Source: Alistipes sp. (GTDB taxonomy: Bacteria > Bacteroidota > Bacteroidia > Bacteroidales > Rikenellaceae). From it: 64,000 nt of DNA. A model generated the notes under the pieces. It saw nothing but the letters and a program-made list of their open reading frames with translations, did no database searches and was not told the origin of the DNA. Position 1 is the first letter of the stretch. The number at the start of each line of letters is the position of its first letter. The position numbers and the translations under genes are program-made. The stretch spans positions 1-64,000 of the forward strand of contig JAGATC010000010.1 in the NCBI GenBank assembly GCA_017621455.1, read 5' to 3'. Below are positions 27,261 to 35,052 of this stretch, in pieces.

Positions 27261-28658
27261 ATGCCGTTAAGTAATCCTATATTCAGACAAATATCACGTA
27301 TTGTTGACCGCATGGGTCTCGAGGCGTATGCTGTTGGTGGCTATGTCCGTGACTACTACCTGCATCGTCCATCGTCGGATATCGACGTTGTGGTTGTAGG
27401 CAGTGGCATCGACGTTGCCGAGGCTTTGGCTGCGGAGCTTGGAGGTGCTAAGGTGGCTGTCTATAGGACATACGGTACGGCTATGGTGCGTTGGCGCAAC
27501 ACAGAGGTTGAGTTTGTTGGCGCGCGCAAGGAGAGCTATATGCGCACCTCGCGCAACCCCATTGTCGAGCCAGGCTCTTTGGAGGATGACCAGCGTCGCC
27601 GCGACTTTACGATAAACGCCATGGCGTGGTGCATCAATGGCGATAGGTTCGGTGAGCTTGTCGACCCATTTGGTGGCATGGAGGACCTTGAGGATGGCAT
27701 TATTCGCACGCCGTGTGAGCCAGATAAGACCTTCTCGGATGACCCACTAAGAATGATGCGTGCCGTGAGGTTTGCCTCGCAGTTGGGCTTCGATATCGAT
27801 GATGATACCTACAATGGTATCTGTCGCCAGGCGGAGCGTATCAATATCATCACCAAGGAGCGCATCGCCACGGAGCTAAATAAGATACTCCTCTCGCCAG
27901 TGCCCTCTATCGGCTTCTCGTTGCTGCGCAATTCGGGCTTGTTGGCCTTTATTCTTCCCGAGCTCGACCGCATGGCGGGTGTAGAGCGCAGGGGTAAGCA
28001 TGCACATAAGGACAACTTCGAGCATACGATGAAGGTCTTGGATAATGTGGCAAAGCGTAGCGACGACCTGTGGCTACGTTGGGCAGCCCTTCTTCACGAC
28101 ATTGGCAAGCCCACGACGAAGAGCTACGACCAGCGTGTTGGGTGGACCTTCCACCAGCATGAGGCTGTAGGCTCGAAGCTTGTGCCTCAAATCTTCCGTC
28201 GTCTGCGTCTGCCGCTTAATGAGCCTATGCGTTTTGTGCAGAAGATGGTCTTCCTGCACATGCGCCCCATTGTCCTATCGGAGGATTTGGTTACCGATTC
28301 GGCTGTGCGACGCCTCTTGTTCGAGGCGGGTGACGATGTGGAGAAGCTTATGATTTTGTGTGAGGCAGACATCACCTCAGGCATTGATAGCAAGGTTAAG
28401 CAGTTCCTCAAGAACTTCGAGCTTGTACGCCAGAAGATGCGCGACCTCGAGGAGCGTGATCGCATACGTAACTTCCAGCCTCCCATCTCGGGAGACCTTA
28501 TCATGCAGACCTACAACCTGCAGCCATGTAGTGTAGTGGGTGAGATTAAGGAGGTTATTAAGAATGCCATTCTCGATGGCATCATCCCTAACGACTACGA
28601 TGCAGCCTACCGCCTTATGGAGGAGGAGGCTGAGCGTCGTGGTATAAAACGACCGTAA
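27261..28658 (+). CDS. cca: CCA-adding enzyme or poly(A) polymerase-type tRNA nucleotidyltransferase with HD domain
   Basis: This class II nucleotidyltransferase adds or repairs the CCA end of tRNAs. The 465-residue product has the head-domain motif AVGGYVRDYYL and DIDVVVVG (metal-binding Asp pair), RRDFTINAMAW, and DDPLRMMRAVRFASQL. An HD phosphohydrolase domain follows (LLHDIGKPTTK near residue 280, with EHTMKVLDNV before it). Without a search, CCA-adding and poly(A) activity cannot be told apart. It is co-transcribed with pdxJ and closed by a strong terminator. Confidence 0.9.
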   Translation: MPLSNPIFRQISRIVDRMGLEAYAVGGYVRDYYLHRPSSDIDVVVVGSGIDVAEALAAELGGAKVAVYRTYGTAMVRWRNTEVEFVGARKESYMRTSRNPIVEPGSLEDDQRRRDFTINAMAWCINGDRFGELVDPFGGMEDLEDGIIRTPCEPDKTFSDDPLRMMRAVRFASQLGFDIDDDTYNGICRQAERINIITKERIATELNKILLSPVPSIGFSLLRNSGLLAFILPELDRMAGVERRGKHAHKDNFEHTMKVLDNVAKRSDDLWLRWAALLHDIGKPTTKSYDQRVGWTFHQHEAVGSKLVPQIFRRLRLPLNEPMRFVQKMVFLHMRPIVLSEDLVTDSAVRRLLFEAGDDVEKLMILCEADITSGIDSKVKQFLKNFELVRQKMRDLEERDRIRNFQPPISGDLIMQTYNLQPCSVVGEIKEVIKNAILDGIIPNDYDAAYRLMEEEAERRGIKRP

Positions 28659-28713
28659 ACCTATATAATTATAATATGTAGGCGCGTGACATATTCACTC
28701 TCTTAGGCATCAA

Positions 28714-28746
28714 GGGCTGGCTAAATTTTAGTCAGCCCATTTTTTT
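28714..28746 (+). terminator. Intrinsic terminator of pdxJ-cca
   Basis: GGGCTGGCTAAA (28714-28725) pairs with TTTAGTCAGCCC (28727-28738), with the innermost pairs opening as the loop, followed by a T run (28740-28746). The stem sequence is shared with two other terminators in this window. Confidence 0.85.
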
Positions 28747-28779
28747 GTCTAAAAGAAAAAAGTAAAAATTTTTTCGTTG

Positions 28780-28940
28780 TTGTGTTAGATTTACGCAATA
28801 TAACCTCTCTATAATATCAAAGAACCTCACAAACGAGGGCACAACACAAAAGACAAAACGTGAAAACAAAAGACGCAAAACAAAAGACGCAAGACAAAAA
28901 TTAAATAAATAAGTTACTAACAAATTAAAACGTTACAATT
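28780..28940 (+). repeat. Conserved promoter and leader module of PPC-like gene, copy 2
   Basis: This closely matches 5033-5164. It is longer because of extra short repeats just before the start, with AAAACAAAAGACGC present twice in tandem. The identity runs on into the signal-peptide codons. Confidence 0.75.
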
Positions 28941-29315
28941 ATGAAGAAGCTTTTTACTATTTTGACCGTTGCCGTTTCATTCTTTGCTATCGAGAGCGCC
29001 GAGGCTGCTACAATTGAGAACAACCGCGAGACCGTTGCCGAGGACTCTAAGACAGAGCGAGTTTCAGCTGGCGATATCGAGTACTTCACCTACCATGCTA
29101 CAGCGGGTGTCGAGGCCAGCATCCTAATCATTGGCGATGGCGACACCGACCTCGACCTCTACATCTTCGACTGCAATGCCAACCTCATTGATGAAGATAC
29201 CGATACCCTCGACGTATGTGTTTGCCGATGGACACCCAAGTATACTGGAGACTACTACGTGGCTGTGAAGAACCTGGGCAATGTCTATAACGAGTTTACA
29301 ATCATCGCAGAATAG
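28941..29315 (+). CDS. Small secreted PPC-like beta-sandwich protein, copy 2
   Basis: The 124-residue paralogue of the 5165-5551 gene has the same signal peptide (two early residues differ at most) and the same stand-alone PPC-like domain: DIEYFTYHATAGVEAS, GDTDLDLYIFD, WTPKYTGDYYVAVKN, YNEFTIIAE. The linker after the signal peptide and the surface positions differ most. An additional Cys appears in FDCNAN besides the CxC pair. The function is unknown. The gene is flanked by terminators and carries the same leader module as copy 1, so the two are probably regulated together. Confidence 0.75.
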   Translation: MKKLFTILTVAVSFFAIESAEAATIENNRETVAEDSKTERVSAGDIEYFTYHATAGVEASILIIGDGDTDLDLYIFDCNANLIDEDTDTLDVCVCRWTPKYTGDYYVAVKNLGNVYNEFTIIAE

Positions 29316-29349
29316 AGTTTCTTATATATTGGTTTTAGTTAGTTTGTAG

Positions 29350-29378
29350 GAGAGGGGATGCCGAGTGCGTCTCCTCTC
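29350..29378 (+). terminator. Hairpin after PPC-like copy 2
   Basis: GAGAGGGGA (29350-29358) pairs with TCTCCTCTC (29370-29378) with one wobble. The T run is poor (TGTTG), so efficiency is uncertain. Confidence 0.5.
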
Positions 29379-29398
29379 TGTTGTAGTGAGATATGGCG

Positions 29399-29430
29399 TT
29401 TGGTATGATGAAAAAAGTGTATTATATTTG
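29399..29430 (+). promoter_or_regulatory. Promoter of the membrane phosphoesterase gene
   Basis: TTTG (29399-29402), 20 bases, TATATTTG (29423-29430): a full match to the Bacteroidetes consensus. RNA would start near 29436. Confidence 0.7.
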
Positions 29431-29474
29431 TGGTGGTAAAAGAGAACTTTTACTTTCGAAAACGATAGAACATT

Positions 29475-29504
29475 GAGGGGAAATATGATGAGGGGAAATA
29501 TGAT
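29475..29504 (+). repeat. Tandem 15-base repeat over the start codon region
   Basis: GAGGGGAAATATGAT occurs twice in a row (29475-29489 and 29490-29504). Each copy supplies a purine-rich stretch and an ATG in the same frame, so the unit is five codons long. Confidence 0.85.
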
Positions 29505-30591
29505 AATTATGGCAATTGTAGTCATGGTGCTCTATGTTGGGGCTAATGGCTATATTTTTTGGCGTATGCTGCAACCTATGCAGGGTGTGCCTGTTGTGGT
29601 GCGTGCGTTGTTTGGGGTAGTGTTCTGGGTGGCTGCTTTTGGCATGTTCCTGTCGTTTGGTCTGCGCGATGTGGCACTCTATGAGACGGTGCACCGCGTG
29701 CTTCATGTCGTAGGTACGTCGTGGCTTGTCTTCACGCTGTATATGGTTGTAGCTCTGCTTCTTGCCGATATGATACACTGGATATTTCCCTCTTTCCAGC
29801 ATGGTGTGTGGTGGGCGCTGGTTGTAACTATTGTTGTGCTCGAGTGCGGCTATATCAACTATCGACGCCCGCATGTTGAGCACCTAACCATCAACACAGA
29901 GAAGCCTATTGAGGGTGGGCGTGTGCGCATTGTGGCAGTTAGTGATGTTCACCTTGGTCATGGCACCTCACGCAGCGACCTGGCCCGCTATGTCGACCTA
30001 ATAAATGCCGAAAGGCCCGATATGGTGGTCATCGTTGGCGACCTAATAGACAATAGTATTGTGCCTGTTGAGGCTGCAGATATGTGCCGTGAGTTTGAGC
30101 GTGTTGAGGCACGCTATGGCATCTATATGTCGGCGGGTAACCATGAGTATATCAGCGGCATAGAGGCCTGTCGTCGCTACCTTGCCACGACTCCCGTGCA
30201 ATTGCTTACGGATAGCGTTGTGGAGCACCCGTCGGGTGTCAGAGTTGTTTCGCGTGACGACCGCACAAATAGTGAGCGAGACTCTTTGCTGAGGCTGCTT
30301 GCAGGTGATAATGCAGAGCTTTTCACCGTTGTTCTCGACCACCAGCCCACGGCCATTAGGGAGAGTTCGCGCCATGGTGTCGACCTCCACCTCTCGGGAC
30401 ACACACATCGCGGCCAGGTGTGGCCCATAAGCCTTGTCACGGATGCTATGTTCGACCAGAGTCATGGCTACCGTAAGTGGGGCGAGACGCATGCCTATGT
30501 GATGTCGGGACTGTCGTTGTGGGGACCACCTTTCCGCATAGGCACGCAGAGCGAGTTGCTTGTTGTGGATGTGGTAAGTAGCGATATTTGA
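29500..30591 (+). CDS. Membrane-anchored calcineurin-like metallophosphoesterase
   Basis: The 363-residue product has about four hydrophobic helices in its first 130 residues. A cytoplasmic or periplasmic phosphoesterase domain follows: SDVHLGHG (DxH), VGDLIDN (GDxx), AGNHEY (GNHE), and SGHTHRGQ (GHTH), a complete two-metal site. It is of the YaeI/YkuE general type; the substrate is unknown. The start is uncertain because a tandem 15-base repeat gives in-frame ATGs at 29485, 29488, 29500 and 29509. I give 29500 since it leaves MIIMAIVVMVLY as the first helix. Confidence 0.82.
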   Translation: MIIMAIVVMVLYVGANGYIFWRMLQPMQGVPVVVRALFGVVFWVAAFGMFLSFGLRDVALYETVHRVLHVVGTSWLVFTLYMVVALLLADMIHWIFPSFQHGVWWALVVTIVVLECGYINYRRPHVEHLTINTEKPIEGGRVRIVAVSDVHLGHGTSRSDLARYVDLINAERPDMVVIVGDLIDNSIVPVEAADMCREFERVEARYGIYMSAGNHEYISGIEACRRYLATTPVQLLTDSVVEHPSGVRVVSRDDRTNSERDSLLRLLAGDNAELFTVVLDHQPTAIRESSRHGVDLHLSGHTHRGQVWPISLVTDAMFDQSHGYRKWGETHAYVMSGLSLWGPPFRIGTQSELLVVDVVSSDI

Positions 30592-30703
30592 CACAACTTG
30601 GACGTTTAGCACAGTGTGTTGATATACAGAGTATTGTGTGGATGCGCCTGTTTAATTTGTAGAAAAAAACATCTAAATTGGTATATTAAAGAAATTTTTT
30701 ACG

Positions 30704-30711
30704 TATATTTG
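30704..30711 (+). promoter_or_regulatory. -7 promoter element of the small membrane protein gene
   Basis: TATATTTG, about 70 bases before the ATG at 30782. A TTG lies at 30678-30680, slightly further away than usual. Confidence 0.5.
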
Positions 30712-30781
30712 TGTTACAAAGAGACTTCCGTAATGTTTATGGGAGCCAGACAAACAATTATTTTTAAACTTTATTACTATT

Positions 30782-31267
30782 ATGCTACCAGAGAATTTTG
30801 TACAGTCATTGCTTAATGCGCTTATCCATGTAGGTAACGCCATTGTTAAGTTGCTTCTTTTGCCTTTCAATCTTTGGGTAAAGGCTATCGTTCGTCTTGC
30901 TGACCAGAAGGAGCGTGGTCTTCTTAACATCAGCAGCATCAATGGTTTGTGGCCTTTCTTCTCATTCTGCAAGCGCCTTCTCGTTGATTTTGTTTTTGAC
31001 GCTACCGCATTCCTTGCATACCCCGTGGGATTGCTTTTTGCTCTTTACAGCATGATTGATGGTTTCACTTGCCTCTCAGAGTGGTATACTGTAGGTGATG
31101 TGCTTGTAGAGTTCATCCTCGCACTTATCGGTGTTTACATGGTGCCTATCTTCGTGGCTATTGCACACGACAGCTTGGAGTTGTTGTTGCTTCCTATCCG
31201 CAAGTCTATCGACTTCTTCCGTAAGCCTGCTCAGCAGCTCGACATCGACATTAAGAATCGCGAGTAA
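30782..31267 (+). CDS. Small membrane protein of unknown function
   Basis: The 161-residue product has three to four hydrophobic helices and no cleavable signal peptide. Conserved-looking features are the amphipathic N-terminus (LPENFVQSLLNAL), a Trp-Pro pair (GLWPFFSFCKRLL) and a charged tail. I do not recognise the family. It stands alone, with its own promoter box upstream and a good terminator downstream, and its codon use matches its neighbours, so it is very likely a real gene. Confidence 0.7.
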   Translation: MLPENFVQSLLNALIHVGNAIVKLLLLPFNLWVKAIVRLADQKERGLLNISSINGLWPFFSFCKRLLVDFVFDATAFLAYPVGLLFALYSMIDGFTCLSEWYTVGDVLVEFILALIGVYMVPIFVAIAHDSLELLLLPIRKSIDFFRKPAQQLDIDIKNRE

Positions 31268-31288
31268 TTAACACCTTGCATAACAACT

Positions 31289-31320
31289 GAGAGCGACTCC
31301 ATGTGGGTCGCTCTTTTGTT
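31289..31320 (+). terminator. Intrinsic terminator of the small membrane protein gene
   Basis: GAGCGAC (31291-31297) pairs with GTCGCTC (31307-31313), followed by TTTTGTT. Confidence 0.8.
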
Positions 31321-31328
31321 GTATACTC

Positions 31329-31352
31329 CTCGGCACCACACTCGCTGCCGAG
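31329..31352. other. Hairpin in the gap before metG
   Basis: CTCGGCA (31329-31335) pairs perfectly with TGCCGAG (31346-31352). The loop, CCACACTCGC, resembles the hairpins at 14259-14277 and near 42830, suggesting a dispersed intergenic repeat. Confidence 0.5.
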
Positions 31353-31445
31353 AAGGAACCTGCCGAAAGCGAATAGCATATTTACTAATTTATAGAACAT
31401 ACCTTAAAATAATCCTAAATTGAGTCGTTGTTTGCGTTTTTTTAT

Positions 31446-31453
31446 TAACTTTG
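31446..31453 (+). promoter_or_regulatory. -7 promoter element of metG
   Basis: TAACTTTG; transcription would start near 31459, leaving a leader of about 120 bases. Confidence 0.55.
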
Positions 31454-31462
31454 TGTCATATT

Positions 31463-31552
31463 ATGCGCTTGGGCGTAGCACGGCGTGTGCTTATAGCCGA
31501 AGCATCAGTCACTTAGGGGTAGTTTAACTCGCTATGTCGGCTGTTGGCGCAT
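31463..31552 (+). promoter_or_regulatory. Structured metG leader, candidate cis-acting RNA with three-way junction
   Basis: Three stems nest neatly. P1: ATGCGC (31463-31468) with GCGCAT (31547-31552), plus one wobble. P2: AGCAC (31477-31481) with GTGCT (31487-31491). P3: AGCCGA (31495-31500) with TCGGCT (31537-31542), extended by AGC/GCT. The junction sits entirely in the predicted leader. No T run follows, so any control would act on translation or stability. I do not recognise it as a known riboswitch class. Confidence 0.45.
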
Positions 31553-31580
31553 TAATGGAGTCTAAATACAATACTATTAT

Positions 31581-33623
31581 ATGAGCAAAGAGTACAAGCG
31601 TTATCTTATTACCTCGGCACTACCCTACGCTAATGGTCCTGTGCATATCGGTCACTTGGCAGGCGTATATGTGCCGTCGGATATCTACACTCGTTACCTC
31701 CGCCTTAAGGGCTACGACGTAATCTCGGTGTGCGGTAGCGATGAGCACGGTGTGCCCATCACCATCAAGGCACGTAAGGAGGGTATCACCCCCCAGCAGG
31801 TCGTTGACCGCTACCACGAAATTATCGAGAAGTCGTTCCGCCGCCTCGGCATGTCATTCGACATATATTCGCGCACCTCGTCGCCCACGCACCGCGTGAC
31901 AGCCTCGGAGTTCTTCCGTAAGCTCTACGACGAGGGTAAGTTCATCGAGCAGACATCTATGCAGTACTACGACGAGGAGGCACAGACATTCCTCGCCGAC
32001 CGCTACATTGTCGGCACCTGTCCCCGCTGCCAGAACGAGAAGGCCTACGGCGATCAGTGCGAGAAGTGTGGCTCGACACTCTCTCCCGATGAGCTAATCA
32101 ACCCCAAGAGTGCAGTATCGGGCGCTGTGCCCGTAAAGCGCGAGACAAAGCACTGGTACTTGCCACTCGACCAGTACGAGGGCTTCTTACGTGAGTGGAT
32201 ATTGGAGGGTCACAAGGAGTGGAAGTCGAATGTATATGGTCAGTGCAAGAGCTGGCTCGACCTCGGCCTACAGCCACGCGCCGTAAGCCGCGACTTGGAC
32301 TGGGGTATCCCCGTGCCTGTGGAGGGCGCTGATGGTAAGGTGCTCTACGTATGGTTCGATGCACCCATCGGCTATATCTCTGCTACTAAGGACCTTACGC
32401 CCAACTGGGAGAAATATTGGAAGAGCGAGGACACCAAGATGGTTCACTTCATCGGCAAGGATAACATCGTATTCCACTGCATCGTATTCCCCGCAATGCT
32501 CAAGGCACATGGCGACTACATCCTACCCGAGAATGTCCCCGCCAACGAGTTCCTTAACCTCGAGGGCGAGAAGCTATCTACATCGCAGAACTGGGCAGTA
32601 TGGCTTCACGAGTATCTCGATGAGTTCCCCGGCAAGGAGGATGTATTGCGCTACGTATTGTGCGCCACAGCCCCCGAGACCAAGGATAACGACTTCACGT
32701 GGAAGGACTTCCAGTCGCGTAACAACTCGGAGCTTGTAGCCGTCTTGGGCAACTTCGTCAACCGCGCCTTGGTGCTCACGAAGAAGTACTACGATGGTGT
32801 AATCCCCGAGCGTGGCGAACTTACCGACTACGACGAGGCTACCATCGAGGAGCTTCAGAAGATTAAGGCGTCGCTGGAGCGTAATATCGAGCACTACCAC
32901 TTCCGTGAGGCGTTGAAGGATGCCATGGCATACTCGCGTATAGGCAATAAGTATCTCGCCGACACAGAGCCTTGGAAGGTGGTTAAGAGCGACCCCGAGC
33001 GCGTCAAGACAATTCTCAATATCGCATTGCAGATTACCGCAAACACTGCCATCGCAATCGAGCCCTTTATGCCATTTACGGCAGAGAAGATGCTCAAGAT
33101 GCTCGCAGTGGATAAGTTTGGCTGGGAGCAGCTCGGCTCTATGGAGCTTATGGCTGCGGGTCACACCATTGGCGAGGCTCAGTTGCTCTTCGAGAAGATT
33201 GAGGATGATGTCATCCAGAAGCAGCTCGATAAGCTCGAGGCATCGCGTAAGGCACGTCTTGCAGCCGAGGCAGCACAGAATGTCGAGGCGCAGAAGGAGG
33301 AGGTGTCGTTCGACGACTTCCAGAAGATGGATATCCGCGTGTCGACAATCCTCGAGGCCGAGAAGGTGGCAAAGACTAAGAAGCTCTTGAAGCTCACCAT
33401 CGACACCGGTATCGACAAGCGTACTATCGTCTCGGGTATCGCCGAGTACTACACTCCCGAGCAGCTTGTTGGCCGCCAGGTGCTGGTGCTTGCCAACCTC
33501 GCTCCTCGCGAGATTAAGGGCATCGAGTCGCGCGGTATGATTCTTATGGCCGAGGATGCGCTGGGCAGATTGGTGCTTGTGCAGCCCGAGGATAAGACCA
33601 TGTCGGGAGCGATGATAGGATAG
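31581..33623 (+). CDS. metG: Methionyl-tRNA synthetase with C-terminal tRNA-binding domain
   Basis: MetG charges initiator and elongator tRNA-Met. The 680-residue protein has the HIGH motif (HIGH at 22-25), a zinc-binding insert (CPRCQ and CEKCG near 146-162), and a KMSKS-type loop in the form KLSTS ([10 protein letters not shown]). The C-terminus carries an EMAP/Trbp111-like tRNA-binding domain ([16 protein letters not shown] to the end, about residues 575-680). It has a long structured leader. ilvE follows after 85 bases. Confidence 0.95.
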   Translation: MSKEYKRYLITSALPYANGPVHIGHLAGVYVPSDIYTRYLRLKGYDVISVCGSDEHGVPITIKARKEGITPQQVVDRYHEIIEKSFRRLGMSFDIYSRTSSPTHRVTASEFFRKLYDEGKFIEQTSMQYYDEEAQTFLADRYIVGTCPRCQNEKAYGDQCEKCGSTLSPDELINPKSAVSGAVPVKRETKHWYLPLDQYEGFLREWILEGHKEWKSNVYGQCKSWLDLGLQPRAVSRDLDWGIPVPVEGADGKVLYVWFDAPIGYISATKDLTPNWEKYWKSEDTKMVHFIGKDNIVFHCIVFPAMLKAHGDYILPENVPANEFLNLEGEKLSTSQNWAVWLHEYLDEFPGKEDVLRYVLCATAPETKDNDFTWKDFQSRNNSELVAVLGNFVNRALVLTKKYYDGVIPERGELTDYDEATIEELQKIKASLERNIEHYHFREALKDAMAYSRIGNKYLADTEPWKVVKSDPERVKTILNIALQITANTAIAIEPFMPFTAEKMLKMLAVDKFGWEQLGSMELMAAGHTIGEAQLLFEKIEDDVIQKQLDKLEASRKARLAAEAAQNVEAQKEEVSFDDFQKMDIRVSTILEAEKVAKTKKLLKLTIDTGIDKRTIVSGIAEYYTPEQLVGRQVLVLANLAPREIKGIESRGMILMAEDALGRLVLVQPEDKTMSGAMIG

Positions 33624-33708
33624 CATATAACACAATGATTATCAATGGGTTAGCCTTAAACGACAACCTAAATATACAAACATAACCAATTAAACTTTAA
33701 CTTTTACT

Positions 33709-34722
33709 ATGGAAAACATTAAATGGGGAGAGCTTGGTTTTGCTTACTACAAGACCGCTTTCAATGTTCGTTACCACTATGCTAATGGCGAGTGGAGCCA
33801 GATGCAGGTGACTGACGATGAGTACATCAAGATGCACATGTCTGCAGCTTGCTTGCACTATGGTTTGGAGATCTTCGAGGGCTTGAAGGCCTTCCGTGGT
33901 GTTGATGGTAAGGTGCGTTTGTTCCGTCCCGACGAGAACGCTAAGCGTATGATCAACTCAGCTAACCGTCTCTGCTTGCCCGCACCTACTGTTGAGCAGT
34001 TTGTTGAGGGCTGTAAGGAGTGCGTACGTCGCAACCTCGACTTCGTTCCTCCCTACGAGACAGGTGCTTCTCTCTACTTGCGTCCTACCCTTCTTGGTAC
34101 TAAGACTTGTCTTGGTGTGCGCGCTGTTGACGAGGCCGACCTCATCATCTTCTGTGCCCCTGTAGGCCCATACTTCAAGGGTGGTATGACTGCTATCAAG
34201 GCCCTCATTATGCGCGATCAGGACCGTGCTGCTCCACGTGGAACAGGTGATGTTAAGGTTGGTGGTAACTACGCCTCTTCAATCTGGTCACTCGAGGCTG
34301 CTCACCAGAAGGGCTTCTCTAACGTTCTCTACCTCGATGCTGCTACTCACAGCAAGGTTGAGGAGTTCGGTGCAGCTAACTTCTTCGGTATTAAGGATGG
34401 TAAGTATGTTACTCCTAAGTCATCATCTATTCTTCCTTCAATCACTAACAAGAGCCTTCGTCAGATCGCCGCAGACCTTGGCCTCGTAGTTGAGGAGCGC
34501 GACATCCCTGTTGAGGAGCTTGCTACATTCGAGGAGGCTGGTGCTTGCGGTACTGCTGCCGTTATCTCGCCTATCGGTGCATTGTATGACCTCGATAACA
34601 ACGTTACATACGACTATGGTATGAAGGTTGGTGAGACTTGCAAGAAGATGTATGATCGCCTTCAGGGTATTCAGTATGGTCGTTGCGAGGATACTCACAA
34701 CTGGAATGTTATTGTAGAATAA
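33709..34722 (+). CDS. ilvE: Branched-chain amino acid aminotransferase
   Basis: This fold-type IV PLP enzyme catalyses the last step of Val, Leu and Ile synthesis. The 337-residue product has ALHYGLEIFEG-like LHYGLEIFEGLKAFRG near residue 48, the catalytic Lys in VKVGGNYASS near 185, EEFGAANFFG, and AGTAAVI-like CGTAAVISPIG. The length fits the longer IlvE subgroup. Inside the coding sequence (34230-34245), over the codons for the RAAPRGTG stretch, lies a sequence one base off a perfect parS site. A strong terminator follows. Confidence 0.93.
   Translation: MENIKWGELGFAYYKTAFNVRYHYANGEWSQMQVTDDEYIKMHMSAACLHYGLEIFEGLKAFRGVDGKVRLFRPDENAKRMINSANRLCLPAPTVEQFVEGCKECVRRNLDFVPPYETGASLYLRPTLLGTKTCLGVRAVDEADLIIFCAPVGPYFKGGMTAIKALIMRDQDRAAPRGTGDVKVGGNYASSIWSLEAAHQKGFSNVLYLDAATHSKVEEFGAANFFGIKDGKYVTPKSSSILPSITNKSLRQIAADLGLVVEERDIPVEELATFEEAGACGTAAVISPIGALYDLDNNVTYDYGMKVGETCKKMYDRLQGIQYGRCEDTHNWNVIVE
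34230..34245. promoter_or_regulatory. parS-like site inside ilvE (15 of 16)
   Basis: TGCTCCACGTGGAACA differs from the palindrome at 35007-35022 at only the third base. ParB binding sites can lie within genes. It overlaps conserved codons, so coding constraint is an alternative explanation. Confidence 0.5.
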
Positions 34723-34771
34723 TCTATATTTCTTGCGATAAGCCGCAATCTGCGGCATATCATATAAGGCT

Positions 34772-34821
34772 AACCACCGAGGGCTGTACGCTTTGTACTA
34801 TCCCTCGGTGGTTGCTTTTTT
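34772..34821 (+). terminator. Intrinsic terminator of ilvE
   Basis: AACCACCGAGGG (34772-34783) pairs perfectly with CCCTCGGTGGTT (34802-34813), followed by a T run ending at 34821. A small hairpin, GCCGCA/TGCGGC (34742-34756), lies just before it. Confidence 0.9.
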
Positions 34822-35006
34822 GATATACCGCATCTCACGACTTCTAACAAGAAATTCAGCCTTACGGTACATAATGGTCATGTTCCACTATGACAAGAAA
34901 TATATTCGTTGAGTGCCTCACTTTCGTGTGTTACTTAAGATGTTAATTTGTCTTTTGAGGCTAACTACCCTATCACTTGTTCTTAATAATTGGTAAGAAA
35001 AAAGGA

Positions 35007-35022
35007 TGTTCCACGTGGAACA
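35007..35022. promoter_or_regulatory. parS centromere-like site, perfect palindrome, downstream of mnmG
   Basis: TGTTCCACGTGGAACA is a perfect match to the bacterial parS palindrome bound by ParB (family consensus TGTTNCACGTGNAACA type). The palindrome extends to 22 bases (35004-35025). Chromosomal parS sites cluster near oriC, and mnmG is often origin-proximal. On the minus strand the same palindrome is followed by six T residues, so it could also terminate mnmG transcription. Confidence 0.65.
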
Positions 35023-35052
35023 TCCCCTACATTTTATATAATATCGCGCGCG

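Noticed and set aside
31463..31552. tRNA or T-box in the metG leader
   Set aside because: There is no T-loop motif, acceptor stem or T-box sequence; only a three-way junction can be supported.
32574..33635. 353-codon open frame antisense to metG
   Set aside because: It mirrors the well-supported metG frame, with the same Leu-rich reverse-complement composition and no recognisable family.
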